36,128 nt of DNA from an uncultured Polaribacter sp. (lineage in GTDB: Bacteria; Bacteroidota; Bacteroidia; Flavobacteriales; Flavobacteriaceae): the NCBI GenBank assembly GCA_913050305.1, contig CAJXAS010000003.1, positions 1-36,128 of the forward strand, written 5' to 3'. Shown here one piece after another: positions 27,787 through 36,128 of this stretch. Position numbers and translations under genes: made by a program. How positions within the stretch are numbered: the first letter of the stretch is position 1; every line of letters starts with the position of its first letter. The notes under the pieces are model-generated. The model saw nothing but the letters and a program-made list of their open reading frames with translations. It was not told where the DNA came from and searched no databases.

Positions 27787-28911
27787 ATGAAAAATAACAA
27801 AAAAAGAAAAGGTTTTGTCTTTAAAACTTACGAAGCAGAAAACCAATCTCCTTTTGAAAAACTATTTGAAATTTTCAAGGAACTGATTACACATACTTCA
27901 GGAGATTTTGACGAAGCAATAGATTGGATGCGTTCTTTAGACGTAGAATATAGTTTGACGGACGAAAATTATACTATTGATGATTTTGTAGAGGATTTAA
28001 AAAAGAAAGGATATATAAAAGAGGAAGTAAAAGGAGATGGAACAGGTGGTACAAAAATTACCCCGAAAACAGAACGCGCAATAAGGCAGCAAGCGTTAAA
28101 TCATATTTTTGGAAAAATTAAAAGAAGTGGTGCCGGAAATCATAAAAGTAAATCTCCAGGAATAGGAGACGAACATACAGGCGACTTGAGAGCGTATCAA
28201 TTTGGTGACTCTTTAGATAAAGTATCCATAACAGAGAGTATCAAGAATGCTCAAATTAATAATGGCCTAGATAATTTTAATCTAACAGAAAATGATTTGG
28301 TCGTGGAAGAAACACTTCACAAAAGCCAAATGAGTACTGTCTTAATGATAGACATTAGCCATTCTATGATACTGTACGGAGAGGATAGGATTACACCTGC
28401 CAAAAAAGTAGCAATGGCTTTAGCGGAATTAATTACAACTCGGTATCCAAAAGATACGCTAGATATTATTGTCTTTGGTAACGACGCTTGGTCTATTAAA
28501 ATTAAAGATTTACCGTATTTACAAGTAGGGCCATATCACACAAATACAGTTGCCGGTTTAAATTTAGCGATGGATTTACTGCGAAGAAAGAGAAATACCA
28601 ACAAACAAATTTTTATGATTACCGATGGGAAACCAAGTTGCTTGCGCTTACCAGATGGCCAATATTATAAGAATAGTAATGGTTTAGACGAACACATTGT
28701 AAATAAATGTTATGCAATGGCACAGCAGGCAAGAAAACTACACATTCCAATTACCACTTTTATGATTGCTCAAGACCCCTATTTAATGCAATTTATTAGG
28801 GCATTCACAAAAGCAAACCAAGGAAAAGCATTTTATACAGGTTTAAAAGGTTTGGGGGAAATGATTTTTGAAGATTACGAAACGAATAGAAAGAAAAGAA
28901 TTAAAGGATAA
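27787..28911 (+). CDS. VWA domain-containing protein (Mg-chelatase D-like)
   Basis: MIDAS motif MIDISHSMI; FMITDGKPSC; no signal or TM. ATG at 27787 preferred over GTG at 27784. Confidence 0.85.
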   Translation: MKNNKKRKGFVFKTYEAENQSPFEKLFEIFKELITHTSGDFDEAIDWMRSLDVEYSLTDENYTIDDFVEDLKKKGYIKEEVKGDGTGGTKITPKTERAIRQQALNHIFGKIKRSGAGNHKSKSPGIGDEHTGDLRAYQFGDSLDKVSITESIKNAQINNGLDNFNLTENDLVVEETLHKSQMSTVLMIDISHSMILYGEDRITPAKKVAMALAELITTRYPKDTLDIIVFGNDAWSIKIKDLPYLQVGPYHTNTVAGLNLAMDLLRRKRNTNKQIFMITDGKPSCLRLPDGQYYKNSNGLDEHIVNKCYAMAQQARKLHIPITTFMIAQDPYLMQFIRAFTKANQGKAFYTGLKGLGEMIFEDYETNRKKRIKG

Positions 28912-28972
28912 CAATAAGTTACAAAATTGCAAAATAAAGAAGTTGCAAAGTTTGTTTTATATAAAATAAAAT

Positions 28973-30439
28973 ATGAATATAAGTAAGTTAAAAACATTAG
29001 GACAATTAGTAAAATCTGGATATACATCGAGATCTATTAAAGACGAGTTACGAGAAAATCTTATTAGTAAAATAATGAGTAAAGAAACTGTTTTTAAAGG
29101 AGTTCATGGTTATGAAAATACCGTAATTCCAGAATTAGAAAGAGCAATTTTAAGCAAGCACAATATTAATTTATTAGGTTTACGAGGACAAGCAAAAACG
29201 CGTTTGGCAAGATTGATGGTCAATTTATTAGATGAATATATTCCAGTTGTAGAAGGTTCTGAAATTAATGATGATCCATTGCACCCGATTTCAAGATTTG
29301 CGATTGAAACGATCAAAGAAAAAGGAGATAATACACCTATTTTCTGGATGCACAGGGACGAGCGTTTTGCAGAAAAACTAGCAACGCCAGATGTTACTGT
29401 TGCAGATATTATTGGTGATGTTGACCCTATAAAAGCAGCAAACTTAAAGTTAAGTTATGCAGATGATAGGGTGATTCATTATGGGATGATCCCAAGAGCT
29501 AACAGATGTATTTTTGTCATTAATGAATTACCAGACTTGCAAGCCAGAATTCAGGTGGCATTATTTAATATTTTACAAGAAGGTGATATTCAAATAAGAG
29601 GATTTAAAATGCGTCTAAATTTAGACATGCAGTTTATTTTTACTGCAAATCCTGAAGATTACACCAATAGAGGAAGTATTGTTACCCCTCTAAAAGATAG
29701 AATTGGTTCGCAAATCTTAACGCACTATCCAGAAGACATAGAAACTGCAAAAACAATTACACAGCAAGAAACAAAAAAAGCAAGTGCTCAGAAAGAATTT
29801 ATAGATGTACCAGAGCTATCAAGAGATTTATTAGAGCAAATAGTATTCGAAGCCAGAGATAGTGAATATATAGATGCTAAAAGTGGCGTTAGTGCACGTT
29901 TAAGTATTTCTGCATTTGAAAATTTATTAAGCACAGCAGAAAGAAGAGCATTATTATCTGGAGATGAAAAAACAACCATTCGCTTAAGCGATTTTGACGG
30001 AATTATTCCGGCCATCACTGGTAAGGTCGAATTAGTTTATGAAGGAGAACAAGAAGGTGCTCATGTGGTTGCTGACGGTCTAATTAAAAAAGCAGTAACA
30101 ACATTGTTTCCAATTTATTTTCCTGAAATTAAAAAATTAGAAAAACAAGGCGAAGAAACACCTTATGATGATATTATTTCTTGGTTCTTTAATACCGAAG
30201 AAGATTTTGAATTACTAGATGATCATACTGAAGAGCAGTACAAAGCAGAATTAAATAAAGTAAAACCTTTAGATCAATTTATAAAAGAACAACAGCCAAA
30301 CATGAATGAAGCAGATACTTATTTCATGAAAGAATTTATATTGTGGGGTTTAGTTGAATTTAAAAAATTAAGCAAATATCGCTTTGCTGAAGGAACGCAG
30401 TTTAAAGACCCTTATGGTAGTTTTATAAGTGGACTATAA
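28973..30439 (+). CDS. AAA+ ATPase, Mg-chelatase I/MoxR-like
   Basis: 488 aa; Walker A GLRGQAKT; Walker-B-like IFVINELPDL; FTANPEDYTNRG sensor; downstream of the VWA gene. Confidence 0.87.
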   Translation: MNISKLKTLGQLVKSGYTSRSIKDELRENLISKIMSKETVFKGVHGYENTVIPELERAILSKHNINLLGLRGQAKTRLARLMVNLLDEYIPVVEGSEINDDPLHPISRFAIETIKEKGDNTPIFWMHRDERFAEKLATPDVTVADIIGDVDPIKAANLKLSYADDRVIHYGMIPRANRCIFVINELPDLQARIQVALFNILQEGDIQIRGFKMRLNLDMQFIFTANPEDYTNRGSIVTPLKDRIGSQILTHYPEDIETAKTITQQETKKASAQKEFIDVPELSRDLLEQIVFEARDSEYIDAKSGVSARLSISAFENLLSTAERRALLSGDEKTTIRLSDFDGIIPAITGKVELVYEGEQEGAHVVADGLIKKAVTTLFPIYFPEIKKLEKQGEETPYDDIISWFFNTEEDFELLDDHTEEQYKAELNKVKPLDQFIKEQQPNMNEADTYFMKEFILWGLVEFKKLSKYRFAEGTQFKDPYGSFISGL

Positions 30440-30476
30440 TTGCTTACCTATTTCCATGAAATTTAATATTAGTGGC

Positions 30477-30510
30477 AAAAAACCGAATTATTTCTATAAT
30501 TCGGTTTTTT
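30477..30510. terminator. Bidirectional terminator between convergent AAA+ and M28 genes
   Basis: aaaaaaccgaattat / ttct / ataattcggtttttt, perfect 15-bp stem with A and T runs. Confidence 0.85.
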
Positions 30511-30553
30511 CTTTAGGTCTCTTTATTTTTAGTCGATAGAAACAATAAATATA

Positions 30554-31882
30554 CTATTTTTTCCAAATTTTATTTGGAAAAACAACCACGCTTTCGTGGC
30601 CATTTTTACCGACGGAAGACACACCAAAAAAGAAGTTATCTATCACAATTCCATCTAATATAAATTGGGTTGCTTCTACATATCTAGAATGGTCCCAAGT
30701 CGGCGATGTGGTATTACGCCAATAAATCTTATACCCTTTTGCCCCTTCAACCTTACTCCACTTTAACCTAGCATTTGCCTCTACAATTCCGCCAATAAAA
30801 ACCTCTTTTGGCGCTTCTAATGCCCACGCTAAACTTGCCAAATTAATAGCATTAACGGCAGTTAACTTTTTAGCGTACCCAAAATTTACATGTTCAAAAG
30901 TATCACCATAATTAATTCCATTTTCAATTCTAATATCTTGATGCTGTTGTGTATAATTCTCATGTGCTTCCATAATTCTTATTCCTGCAAAACCCAAATC
31001 ATTAAAAGGTCTGTGATGACCTCCTCTTCCAAATCTATCCAATCTATAAATCATCATCGGATTCATTTCTGGCATATATATTTTTACATTTTTATGTATA
31101 TACCTTGCCAATTGTCTAGAAATCCCATCTACTTCACCACCGTAAAAACGTCTCATTTTACGCGCTCTTTCAGTTTCATTTGCAGGAACAGGTTCAGAAA
31201 AAATTCTGAACGAACGATTGTCTATAACCCCATCTAAACCAGTAATATTACCAATCATATCATTATTTAAAATTCCGATAATATCCCAGCCTTTGTCGAC
31301 AGCATATTTTGCCAAACCAGCACCACCAAATAATCCTTGCTCCTCACCAGAAAGGCCTACATATATAATACTACTCTCAAATTTGTATTTACTTAAAACT
31401 CTTGCGGCCTCAATAGTCCCTGCCATTCCTGAGGCATTGTCGTTGGCACCAGGTGCGTCCGTAGTAAAATCCATAGTATCACTTGCACGAGAATCTATAT
31501 CCCCACTCATAATTACATACTTGTTTGGGTATTTTATTCCTCTTTGAATTGCAACTACGTTTACAATCCAAGCGTCATGTGGTACTCTTCTATTCCCCTC
31601 TTTTGTTACAAAATCTTTCTGATAAAAAACATTCATACAATTGTCACATTCTTGAGAAATATTTTCAAATTCTGATTTTATCCAACGTCTTGCAGCACCA
31701 ATACCTTGTGTATTAGAAATGGTATCAGAAAATGTATTTCTTGTTCCAAATTCAGTTAAAGTTTTTACGTTTGCTTTGATTCTTTCTAAAGAAACTGCAT
31801 TTATAATATCATATATTTTTGAATCTGTTTGGGCAAATGTAGAAATTGTAAATAATAAGAATAAAATGGAAATACTTTTCAT
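30554..31882 (-). CDS. Secreted M28 family peptidase with C-terminal FN3-like domain
   Basis: MKSISILFLLFTISTFAQ signal; GDIDSRASD, APGANDNASGMAG, GLSGEEQGLFGG; FN3-like tail LKWSKVEGAKGYKIYWRN. Confidence 0.85.
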   Translation of the reverse strand: MKSISILFLLFTISTFAQTDSKIYDIINAVSLERIKANVKTLTEFGTRNTFSDTISNTQGIGAARRWIKSEFENISQECDNCMNVFYQKDFVTKEGNRRVPHDAWIVNVVAIQRGIKYPNKYVIMSGDIDSRASDTMDFTTDAPGANDNASGMAGTIEAARVLSKYKFESSIIYVGLSGEEQGLFGGAGLAKYAVDKGWDIIGILNNDMIGNITGLDGVIDNRSFRIFSEPVPANETERARKMRRFYGGEVDGISRQLARYIHKNVKIYMPEMNPMMIYRLDRFGRGGHHRPFNDLGFAGIRIMEAHENYTQQHQDIRIENGINYGDTFEHVNFGYAKKLTAVNAINLASLAWALEAPKEVFIGGIVEANARLKWSKVEGAKGYKIYWRNTTSPTWDHSRYVEATQFILDGIVIDNFFFGVSSVGKNGHESVVVFPNKIWKK

Positions 31883-32060
31883 TAAAATAAATTTTAGAGA
31901 ACTAAAATACAAAAGAAAAAGGAAAGTATTTTGTATTAAGCTATACTCTTTTGCATATTAACACTCTTAAATAAAATGAATTCCTCTTAATAATATAGAT
32001 TTTATAAATAGTTTTATCAATTATTAGATATCAATTCATAAGAAAAATTTTAGAATCATT

Positions 32061-32074
32061 AGTATATTTATACT
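32061..32074. promoter_or_regulatory. Palindrome AGTATA-TT-TATACT upstream of yaaA
   Basis: Perfect 6-bp arms with 2-nt spacer, 27 bp upstream of the start codon. Confidence 0.25.
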
Positions 32075-32100
32075 CTTGTTTAATTTTTGAAATACATCAA

Positions 32101-32859
32101 ATGAAAATAATTGTTTCTCCAACAAAATCTTTAGATTTCGAAAGCAAAGTGCCAACTAAGTTGCATTCGCAACCTCGTTTCTTGGACCAATCTAAAAAAT
32201 TGAACACCAAATTAAAAACACTTTCTAAAAAAGAAATTGGTAATTTAATGAGTGTTTCTGAAGCCTTATCTCAACTAAATTATGAACGCAACCAAAATTG
32301 GGAAACTCCATTCACAAAAGAAAACGCAAAACAGGCAGTATACTCTTTTACTGGTGCCGTTTTTAAAGGAATAGATGTAAACTCTTTAGCTGAAGAAAAA
32401 ATACCTGTATTACAAGATAGATTGCGAATTTTATCTGGTTTGTATGGCTTATTAAAACCATTAGATTTAATACAACCGTACCGCTTAGAAATGGGAACAA
32501 AATTAAAAGTTGATAACACAGAAAATCTCTATAAATTTTGGAATAATAAGCTTGCCGATTCTTTAAATGAAGAATTAAAAGAGAATGAGTTATTGATAAA
32601 CTTAGCAAGTGCAGAGTATTTTAGAGCATTGCCAGCAAATGCATTAAAAGTACCAATGATTACTCCTATTTTTAAAGATTTAAAAAACGGTCAATATAAA
32701 ATTGTGATGACTTATGCCAAAAAAGCACGTGGCCTAATGGTTCGTTTTATTATAGAAAACGAAATAAATACCATAGAACAGCTAAAAGGTTTTAATGTTG
32801 ATAATTATCGTTTTTCTGCTGAGATGTCTACTGAAACGGAATTACTATTTACACGTTAA
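32101..32859 (+). CDS. yaaA: Peroxide stress protein YaaA (DUF328)
   Basis: 252 aa; MKIIVSPTKSLDFES, AVFKGIDVNSL, LSGLYGLLKPLDLIQPYRLEMGTKL, YAKKARGLMVRFII. Confidence 0.94.
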   Translation: MKIIVSPTKSLDFESKVPTKLHSQPRFLDQSKKLNTKLKTLSKKEIGNLMSVSEALSQLNYERNQNWETPFTKENAKQAVYSFTGAVFKGIDVNSLAEEKIPVLQDRLRILSGLYGLLKPLDLIQPYRLEMGTKLKVDNTENLYKFWNNKLADSLNEELKENELLINLASAEYFRALPANALKVPMITPIFKDLKNGQYKIVMTYAKKARGLMVRFIIENEINTIEQLKGFNVDNYRFSAEMSTETELLFTR

Positions 32860-32909
32860 AGTTTAGAATTTTCTATTCATACTTTAAGATATTTACAGTG
32901 CTTCGTGAA

Positions 32910-33794
32910 TTAATTTTTCATACGATGCATTACCCAAGTATGAGGGGCGGTAACAGCAAATAATATTACAAAAACAACGGTAGCTAATAGCTTAATCTCT
33001 GGTAATAATTGATACAGAACTAAAAGACCGGCAATGCTTATTACCCAATAAATTAGAGCTTTTTTTACGTAAGTAATAACATTTCTCTTATTTAAACTTC
33101 CAGAAATAAATTCTATTTGATGTATAATTGACGGTATTGAATGCCAAAGAATAAAATAAATAGCAAAACCTAAAATTAAGGAAGAGGTATTAAAAACAAG
33201 AAAAAGTAGGACCAAATAAAGAAACTCTCTTAAAAATAATACTGACTCATTCCTTTTCATTAAAATTAAATATACACTTCCAGTACTTAAAAAAATAGCA
33301 CTTACAATTAGAGTAATCTCAATTTGAATCTTAGAAAAAGTTAGCCCTGTTAACTCTGTCATTATAACATCTACATCAGACATGGATTGATAAAAAAGTA
33401 AAGCAAAAATAAATAGACCATACGATAAAAAGTAAACAGCATTAAAACCAAAATTTACATTTATTTTATGACTAAGATGCTCTTCACCAAAATGGTATGC
33501 ACTTAAAACAACAAACAAGACAATTGCAACAAATGAACTTAACAAATAAATTACAACACATAATAATATAATACCAATATATATCAAAAGGTTTTTTATC
33601 AGTTTTTTATCTTTTTGATCCTTAGTAGACAAAATTAATAAATCATTAGCTCCGTGCAAGATACCAACCGAGATAACCATTATATATGCTAAGAAATCTT
33701 CTACTACCTCCCCAAATTGAATACTGACCCAAAACAAGAAAAATGTAAAAAAAAGCATGAAATTTTCGTAATTTCTAATAAATATTGAATTCAT
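32910..33794 (-). CDS. blh: Brp/Blh family beta-carotene 15,15'-dioxygenase (retinal synthesis)
   Basis: 294 aa multi-pass; His motifs GILHGANDL, SAYHFGEEHL, LWHSIPSIIHQI; divergent to proteorhodopsin. Confidence 0.92.
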   Translation of the reverse strand: MNSIFIRNYENFMLFFTFFLFWVSIQFGEVVEDFLAYIMVISVGILHGANDLLILSTKDQKDKKLIKNLLIYIGIILLCVVIYLLSSFVAIVLFVVLSAYHFGEEHLSHKINVNFGFNAVYFLSYGLFIFALLFYQSMSDVDVIMTELTGLTFSKIQIEITLIVSAIFLSTGSVYLILMKRNESVLFLREFLYLVLLFLVFNTSSLILGFAIYFILWHSIPSIIHQIEFISGSLNKRNVITYVKKALIYWVISIAGLLVLYQLLPEIKLLATVVFVILFAVTAPHTWVMHRMKN

Positions 33795-33798
33795 ACTG

Positions 33799-33806
33799 CA
33801 AACTTA
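33799..33806 (-). promoter_or_regulatory. Candidate -7 box for blh (TAAGTTTG on minus)
   Basis: caaactta on +, 5 nt from the blh start codon; predicted +1 at or beside the ATG. Confidence 0.35.
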
Positions 33807-33819
33807 ATAATTTTATTCA

Positions 33820-33827
33820 TATATTTG
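33820..33827 (+). promoter_or_regulatory. Candidate -7 box TATATTTG for proteorhodopsin
   Basis: Matches TANNTTTG; predicted 5' UTR of about 50 nt; no clear -33 TTG. Confidence 0.4.
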
Positions 33828-33883
33828 GTTTAACGTTTATATTAAAACGCTTAACAATTAATTACTAACTTAAATTTTTAACA

Positions 33884-34606
33884 ATGAATTTATCATTAAA
33901 TTTTTTATCAGTTGCTAAAATGGCAGCGGACGATTATGTTGGATTTACATTTTTTGTAGGATGTATGGCTATGATGGCTGCATCAGTATTTTTCTTCTTA
34001 TCAATGAATAGTTTTGACAAGAAATGGAGAACTTCAATCCTTGTATCTGGTTTAATTACTTTTATTGCAGCAGTGCACTATTTTTACATGAGAGATTATT
34101 GGGCTTCTTTTGGAGAATCTCCAACTTTTTTCCGTTATGTAGATTGGATTTTAACTGTACCATTAATGTGTGTTGAGTTTTACTTAATATTAAAAGTAGC
34201 AGGAGCAAAAAAATCTATGATGTGGAGATTGATCTTCTTATCTGTAATTATGCTTGTTACCGGATATATCGGAGAAACTTTAGATAGAGAAAATGCATGG
34301 TTCTGGGGATTAATTTCAGGAGCAGCGTACTTTGTAATTGCATATGATATTTGGTTAGGAGCTGCTAAAAAATTAGCTGTTGCAGCTGGTGGAGCAGTTT
34401 TAAAAGCTCACAAAGCTTTATGTTGGTTCGTATTAGTAGGTTGGGTAATCTATCCAATTGGATATATGGCTGGAACTCCAGGATGGTACGAAGGTATTTT
34501 TGGAGGCATGAACTTAGATGTTATTTATAACATTGGAGATGCTATTAACAAAATAGGATTTGGTTTAGTTGTTTACACTTTAGCTGTAAATAGCTCAAAC
34601 GATTAA
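33884..34606 (+). CDS. Proteorhodopsin, predicted proton pump
   Basis: 240 aa; AVHYFYMRDYW, FRYVDWILTVPLMCVEFYLIL (Asp/Thr/Glu pump motif, Met at the spectral-tuning position), GDAINKIGFG retinal Lys. Confidence 0.96.
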   Translation: MNLSLNFLSVAKMAADDYVGFTFFVGCMAMMAASVFFFLSMNSFDKKWRTSILVSGLITFIAAVHYFYMRDYWASFGESPTFFRYVDWILTVPLMCVEFYLILKVAGAKKSMMWRLIFLSVIMLVTGYIGETLDRENAWFWGLISGAAYFVIAYDIWLGAAKKLAVAAGGAVLKAHKALCWFVLVGWVIYPIGYMAGTPGWYEGIFGGMNLDVIYNIGDAINKIGFGLVVYTLAVNSSND

Positions 34607-34633
34607 TTAGATATTGATTATTGATTAGTCAAA

Positions 34634-34675
34634 AAAATCCCCAAGAAATGATTTAGACCTATTCTTGGGGATTTT
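34634..34675. terminator. Bidirectional terminator between proteorhodopsin and the membrane protein gene
   Basis: aaaatccccaagaa / ttcttggggatttt, perfect 14-bp stem, A7 on the left (U7 for the minus transcript). Confidence 0.85.
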
Positions 34676-34717
34676 AAATTTAATTGCAATTACATTAACT
34701 GTACTTACAAAAAGAAA

Positions 34718-35494
34718 TTACTTCGTTTTGAATGGTAAGTATGGACTTTTTATCCAATTCACCAAACTAGAAATAATACTATAGAAGAACTTATAGATTG
34801 CTAAAGAAACATAAAGTTTAGCTAAAACTACAGCTACACCAACGTACTCCCAAGCAACAGACATTAAGCCATTCCAACTCCATGCGCTTCCTGCAACCAT
34901 TGTAGGATCCCAATTAGCCCAATCGTTTGCTAAAATGTTTCCCAAAAACTCAAGCTGTAAAGCATTTGCTAATTCTGAAGTAGCAGCCATTGGTAAAGCA
35001 TAAGCATACTCAATATTAGAAATCCAAGCCGTAGCAAAATCTCCAGAAATATTCATTGAAGTAGCCCAAGATAATGTCATAGCAAAAGCACCAAATAATG
35101 CAACCAATGCTGCTACGTGTCCGAAAACTTTAATATTGGCAATCGCTAAATCTCTAAAAATAAAATCGATAGTGCCACTTTCAGATGAAGCTAAACTATC
35201 TCCTGCAGATCTTATTACCTGAGAAATAGGAAATGCAGCATACACCCAAATAAGCATAGAAAGAATATTTGCTAAAATATCTAATTTCTCTCCCATTCCA
35301 CCCGACCAAATTGGTGATAGAGTAATCATTAAAGATGCTAATAAAACTACAAGTGCAGAAATACTGTAAAATTTGCCAACCCACTTTGGGATGTTTCCTT
35401 CTGAATCTTGAACACCTGCATTAAAAGTGTTTCCTGGTAACTTAGAATTGATCAATTGAGGTAGATCAATTAACTTGTTTAAAAATTTTTCCAT
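34718..35494 (-). CDS. Uncharacterised multi-pass membrane protein
   Basis: 258 aa; about four or more hydrophobic segments (FYSISALVVLLASLMITL, ILSMLIWVYAAFPISQVI, VFGHVAALVALFGAFAMTL, VGVAVVLAKLYVSLAIYKFFY); no family recognised. Confidence 0.8.
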   Translation of the reverse strand: MEKFLNKLIDLPQLINSKLPGNTFNAGVQDSEGNIPKWVGKFYSISALVVLLASLMITLSPIWSGGMGEKLDILANILSMLIWVYAAFPISQVIRSAGDSLASSESGTIDFIFRDLAIANIKVFGHVAALVALFGAFAMTLSWATSMNISGDFATAWISNIEYAYALPMAATSELANALQLEFLGNILANDWANWDPTMVAGSAWSWNGLMSVAWEYVGVAVVLAKLYVSLAIYKFFYSIISSLVNWIKSPYLPFKTK

Positions 35495-35504
35495 TATAAA
35501 TATA

Positions 35505-35524
35505 TATTGATTAGTAAATCAATA
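35505..35524. repeat. Palindrome TATTGATT-AGTA-AATCAATA just upstream of the membrane protein gene
   Basis: Perfect 8-bp arms, 4-nt spacer, 10 bp from the start codon. Confidence 0.5.
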
Positions 35525-35858
35525 ATACAAATAATTAACTAATTACAATATATTAATTTTTTAACACCTTTATTATTACATTAATAACATGTGTTAAATA
35601 AAATTACAATAATCATAAATTATCAGTAATAGTAATACTTAAGAGCAGTATTTAATATTTAACAATTTTTAAATTAGTCTGTTAATAACTTATTTTTATT
35701 TAAATTTATAAAAATCTGATTATGAGTCTTTTTGAATAAATAATGCTCTATTTTAGAAATTAAAAAAAATATAAACCAGAGATTCTAATATTCAAAAAAC
35801 GAGAAGTAAAAAACTAATTAATTTAAATTTTTTAATATATATAGATTCTAATAATACG

Positions 35859-36128
35859 CTAGCAATCTGCCAAACCAACATTAATAGCTAAGCCACCTTC
35901 TGAAGTTTCTTTATAATTTTTATGCATATCTTTTGCAGTTTCCCACATGGTATCAATTACGTTATCCAAGGGAACTTTAACTTCTTTAGGATCGGTTTCT
36001 AAAGCCATTTCTGCAGCATTAATAGCCTTAATAGCACCCATTGCATTTCTTTCTATACAGGGTACTTGAACTAAACCTCCAATAGGATCACAAGTTAAAC
36101 CCAAATGATGTTCCATTGCAATTTCTGC
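35859..36128 (-). CDS. sdaA: L-serine ammonia-lyase, C-terminal part (N-terminus beyond window)
   Basis: [43 protein letters not shown]..., Fe-S serine dehydratase C-terminal region; frame open at the window edge. Confidence 0.9.
   Translation of the reverse strand, partial: AEIAMEHHLGLTCDPIGGLVQVPCIERNAMGAIKAINAAEMALETDPKEVKVPLDNVIDTMWETAKDMHKNYKETSEGGLAINVGLADC

Noticed and set aside
28912-28972. Repeats like aagttgcaaag between VWA and AAA+ genes
   Set aside because: Short AT-rich near-repeats of a kind that look like simple-sequence drift; no clear structure or promoter beyond spacing.
34606-34630. Direct repeat ATTGATTATTGATTAG after proteorhodopsin, similar to 35505-35515
   Set aside because: Low-complexity 7-mer repeat; similar AATCAATCACTGAT text also occurs near 6005, so likely simple-sequence background rather than a paired element.
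1-36128. Search for CRISPR arrays, tRNA/rRNA, transposases, toxin-antitoxin, secretion or defence islands
   Set aside because: No supporting repeats, RNA gene signatures or protein families seen by eye; a negative reading without tools is not definitive.

Overview
This 36 kb AT-rich window reads as the chromosome of a marine Bacteroidota (Flavobacteriia, Polaribacter-like). The assignment is by gene content and protein style; no search was run. Most of it is ordered core genome: ketoacyl-ACP synthase III, HtpG, RluD, a PASTA protein, Ddl, CoaD, PyrE, BirA, RsfS, FtsH, CdsA and Psd. Accessory or physiologically distinctive parts are: a same-strand run of exported or lipoprotein enzymes (M14 peptidase, a lipoprotein FMN-type split-barrel protein, a lactonase, a Mo/Fe-S hydroxylase pair); a SulP transporter; a FtsH-LUD-CdsA-Psd-ACBP-YceI membrane-lipid gene string; a VWA plus BchI/MoxR-like AAA+ pair next to a divergent metzincin; and a divergent proteorhodopsin/Blh module followed by an uncharacterised multi-pass membrane protein. 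I saw no rRNA, tRNA, CRISPR array or transposase. The most interesting non-coding signals are a perfect 31-bp hairpin between convergent genes, stop-codon-abutting hairpins at other convergent junctions, and two divergent gene pairs (NUDIX/pyrE and blh/proteorhodopsin) whose predicted Bacteroidetes -7 boxes are so close that transcripts would be leaderless or mutually interfering. Promoter and function claims are inference from reading alone.
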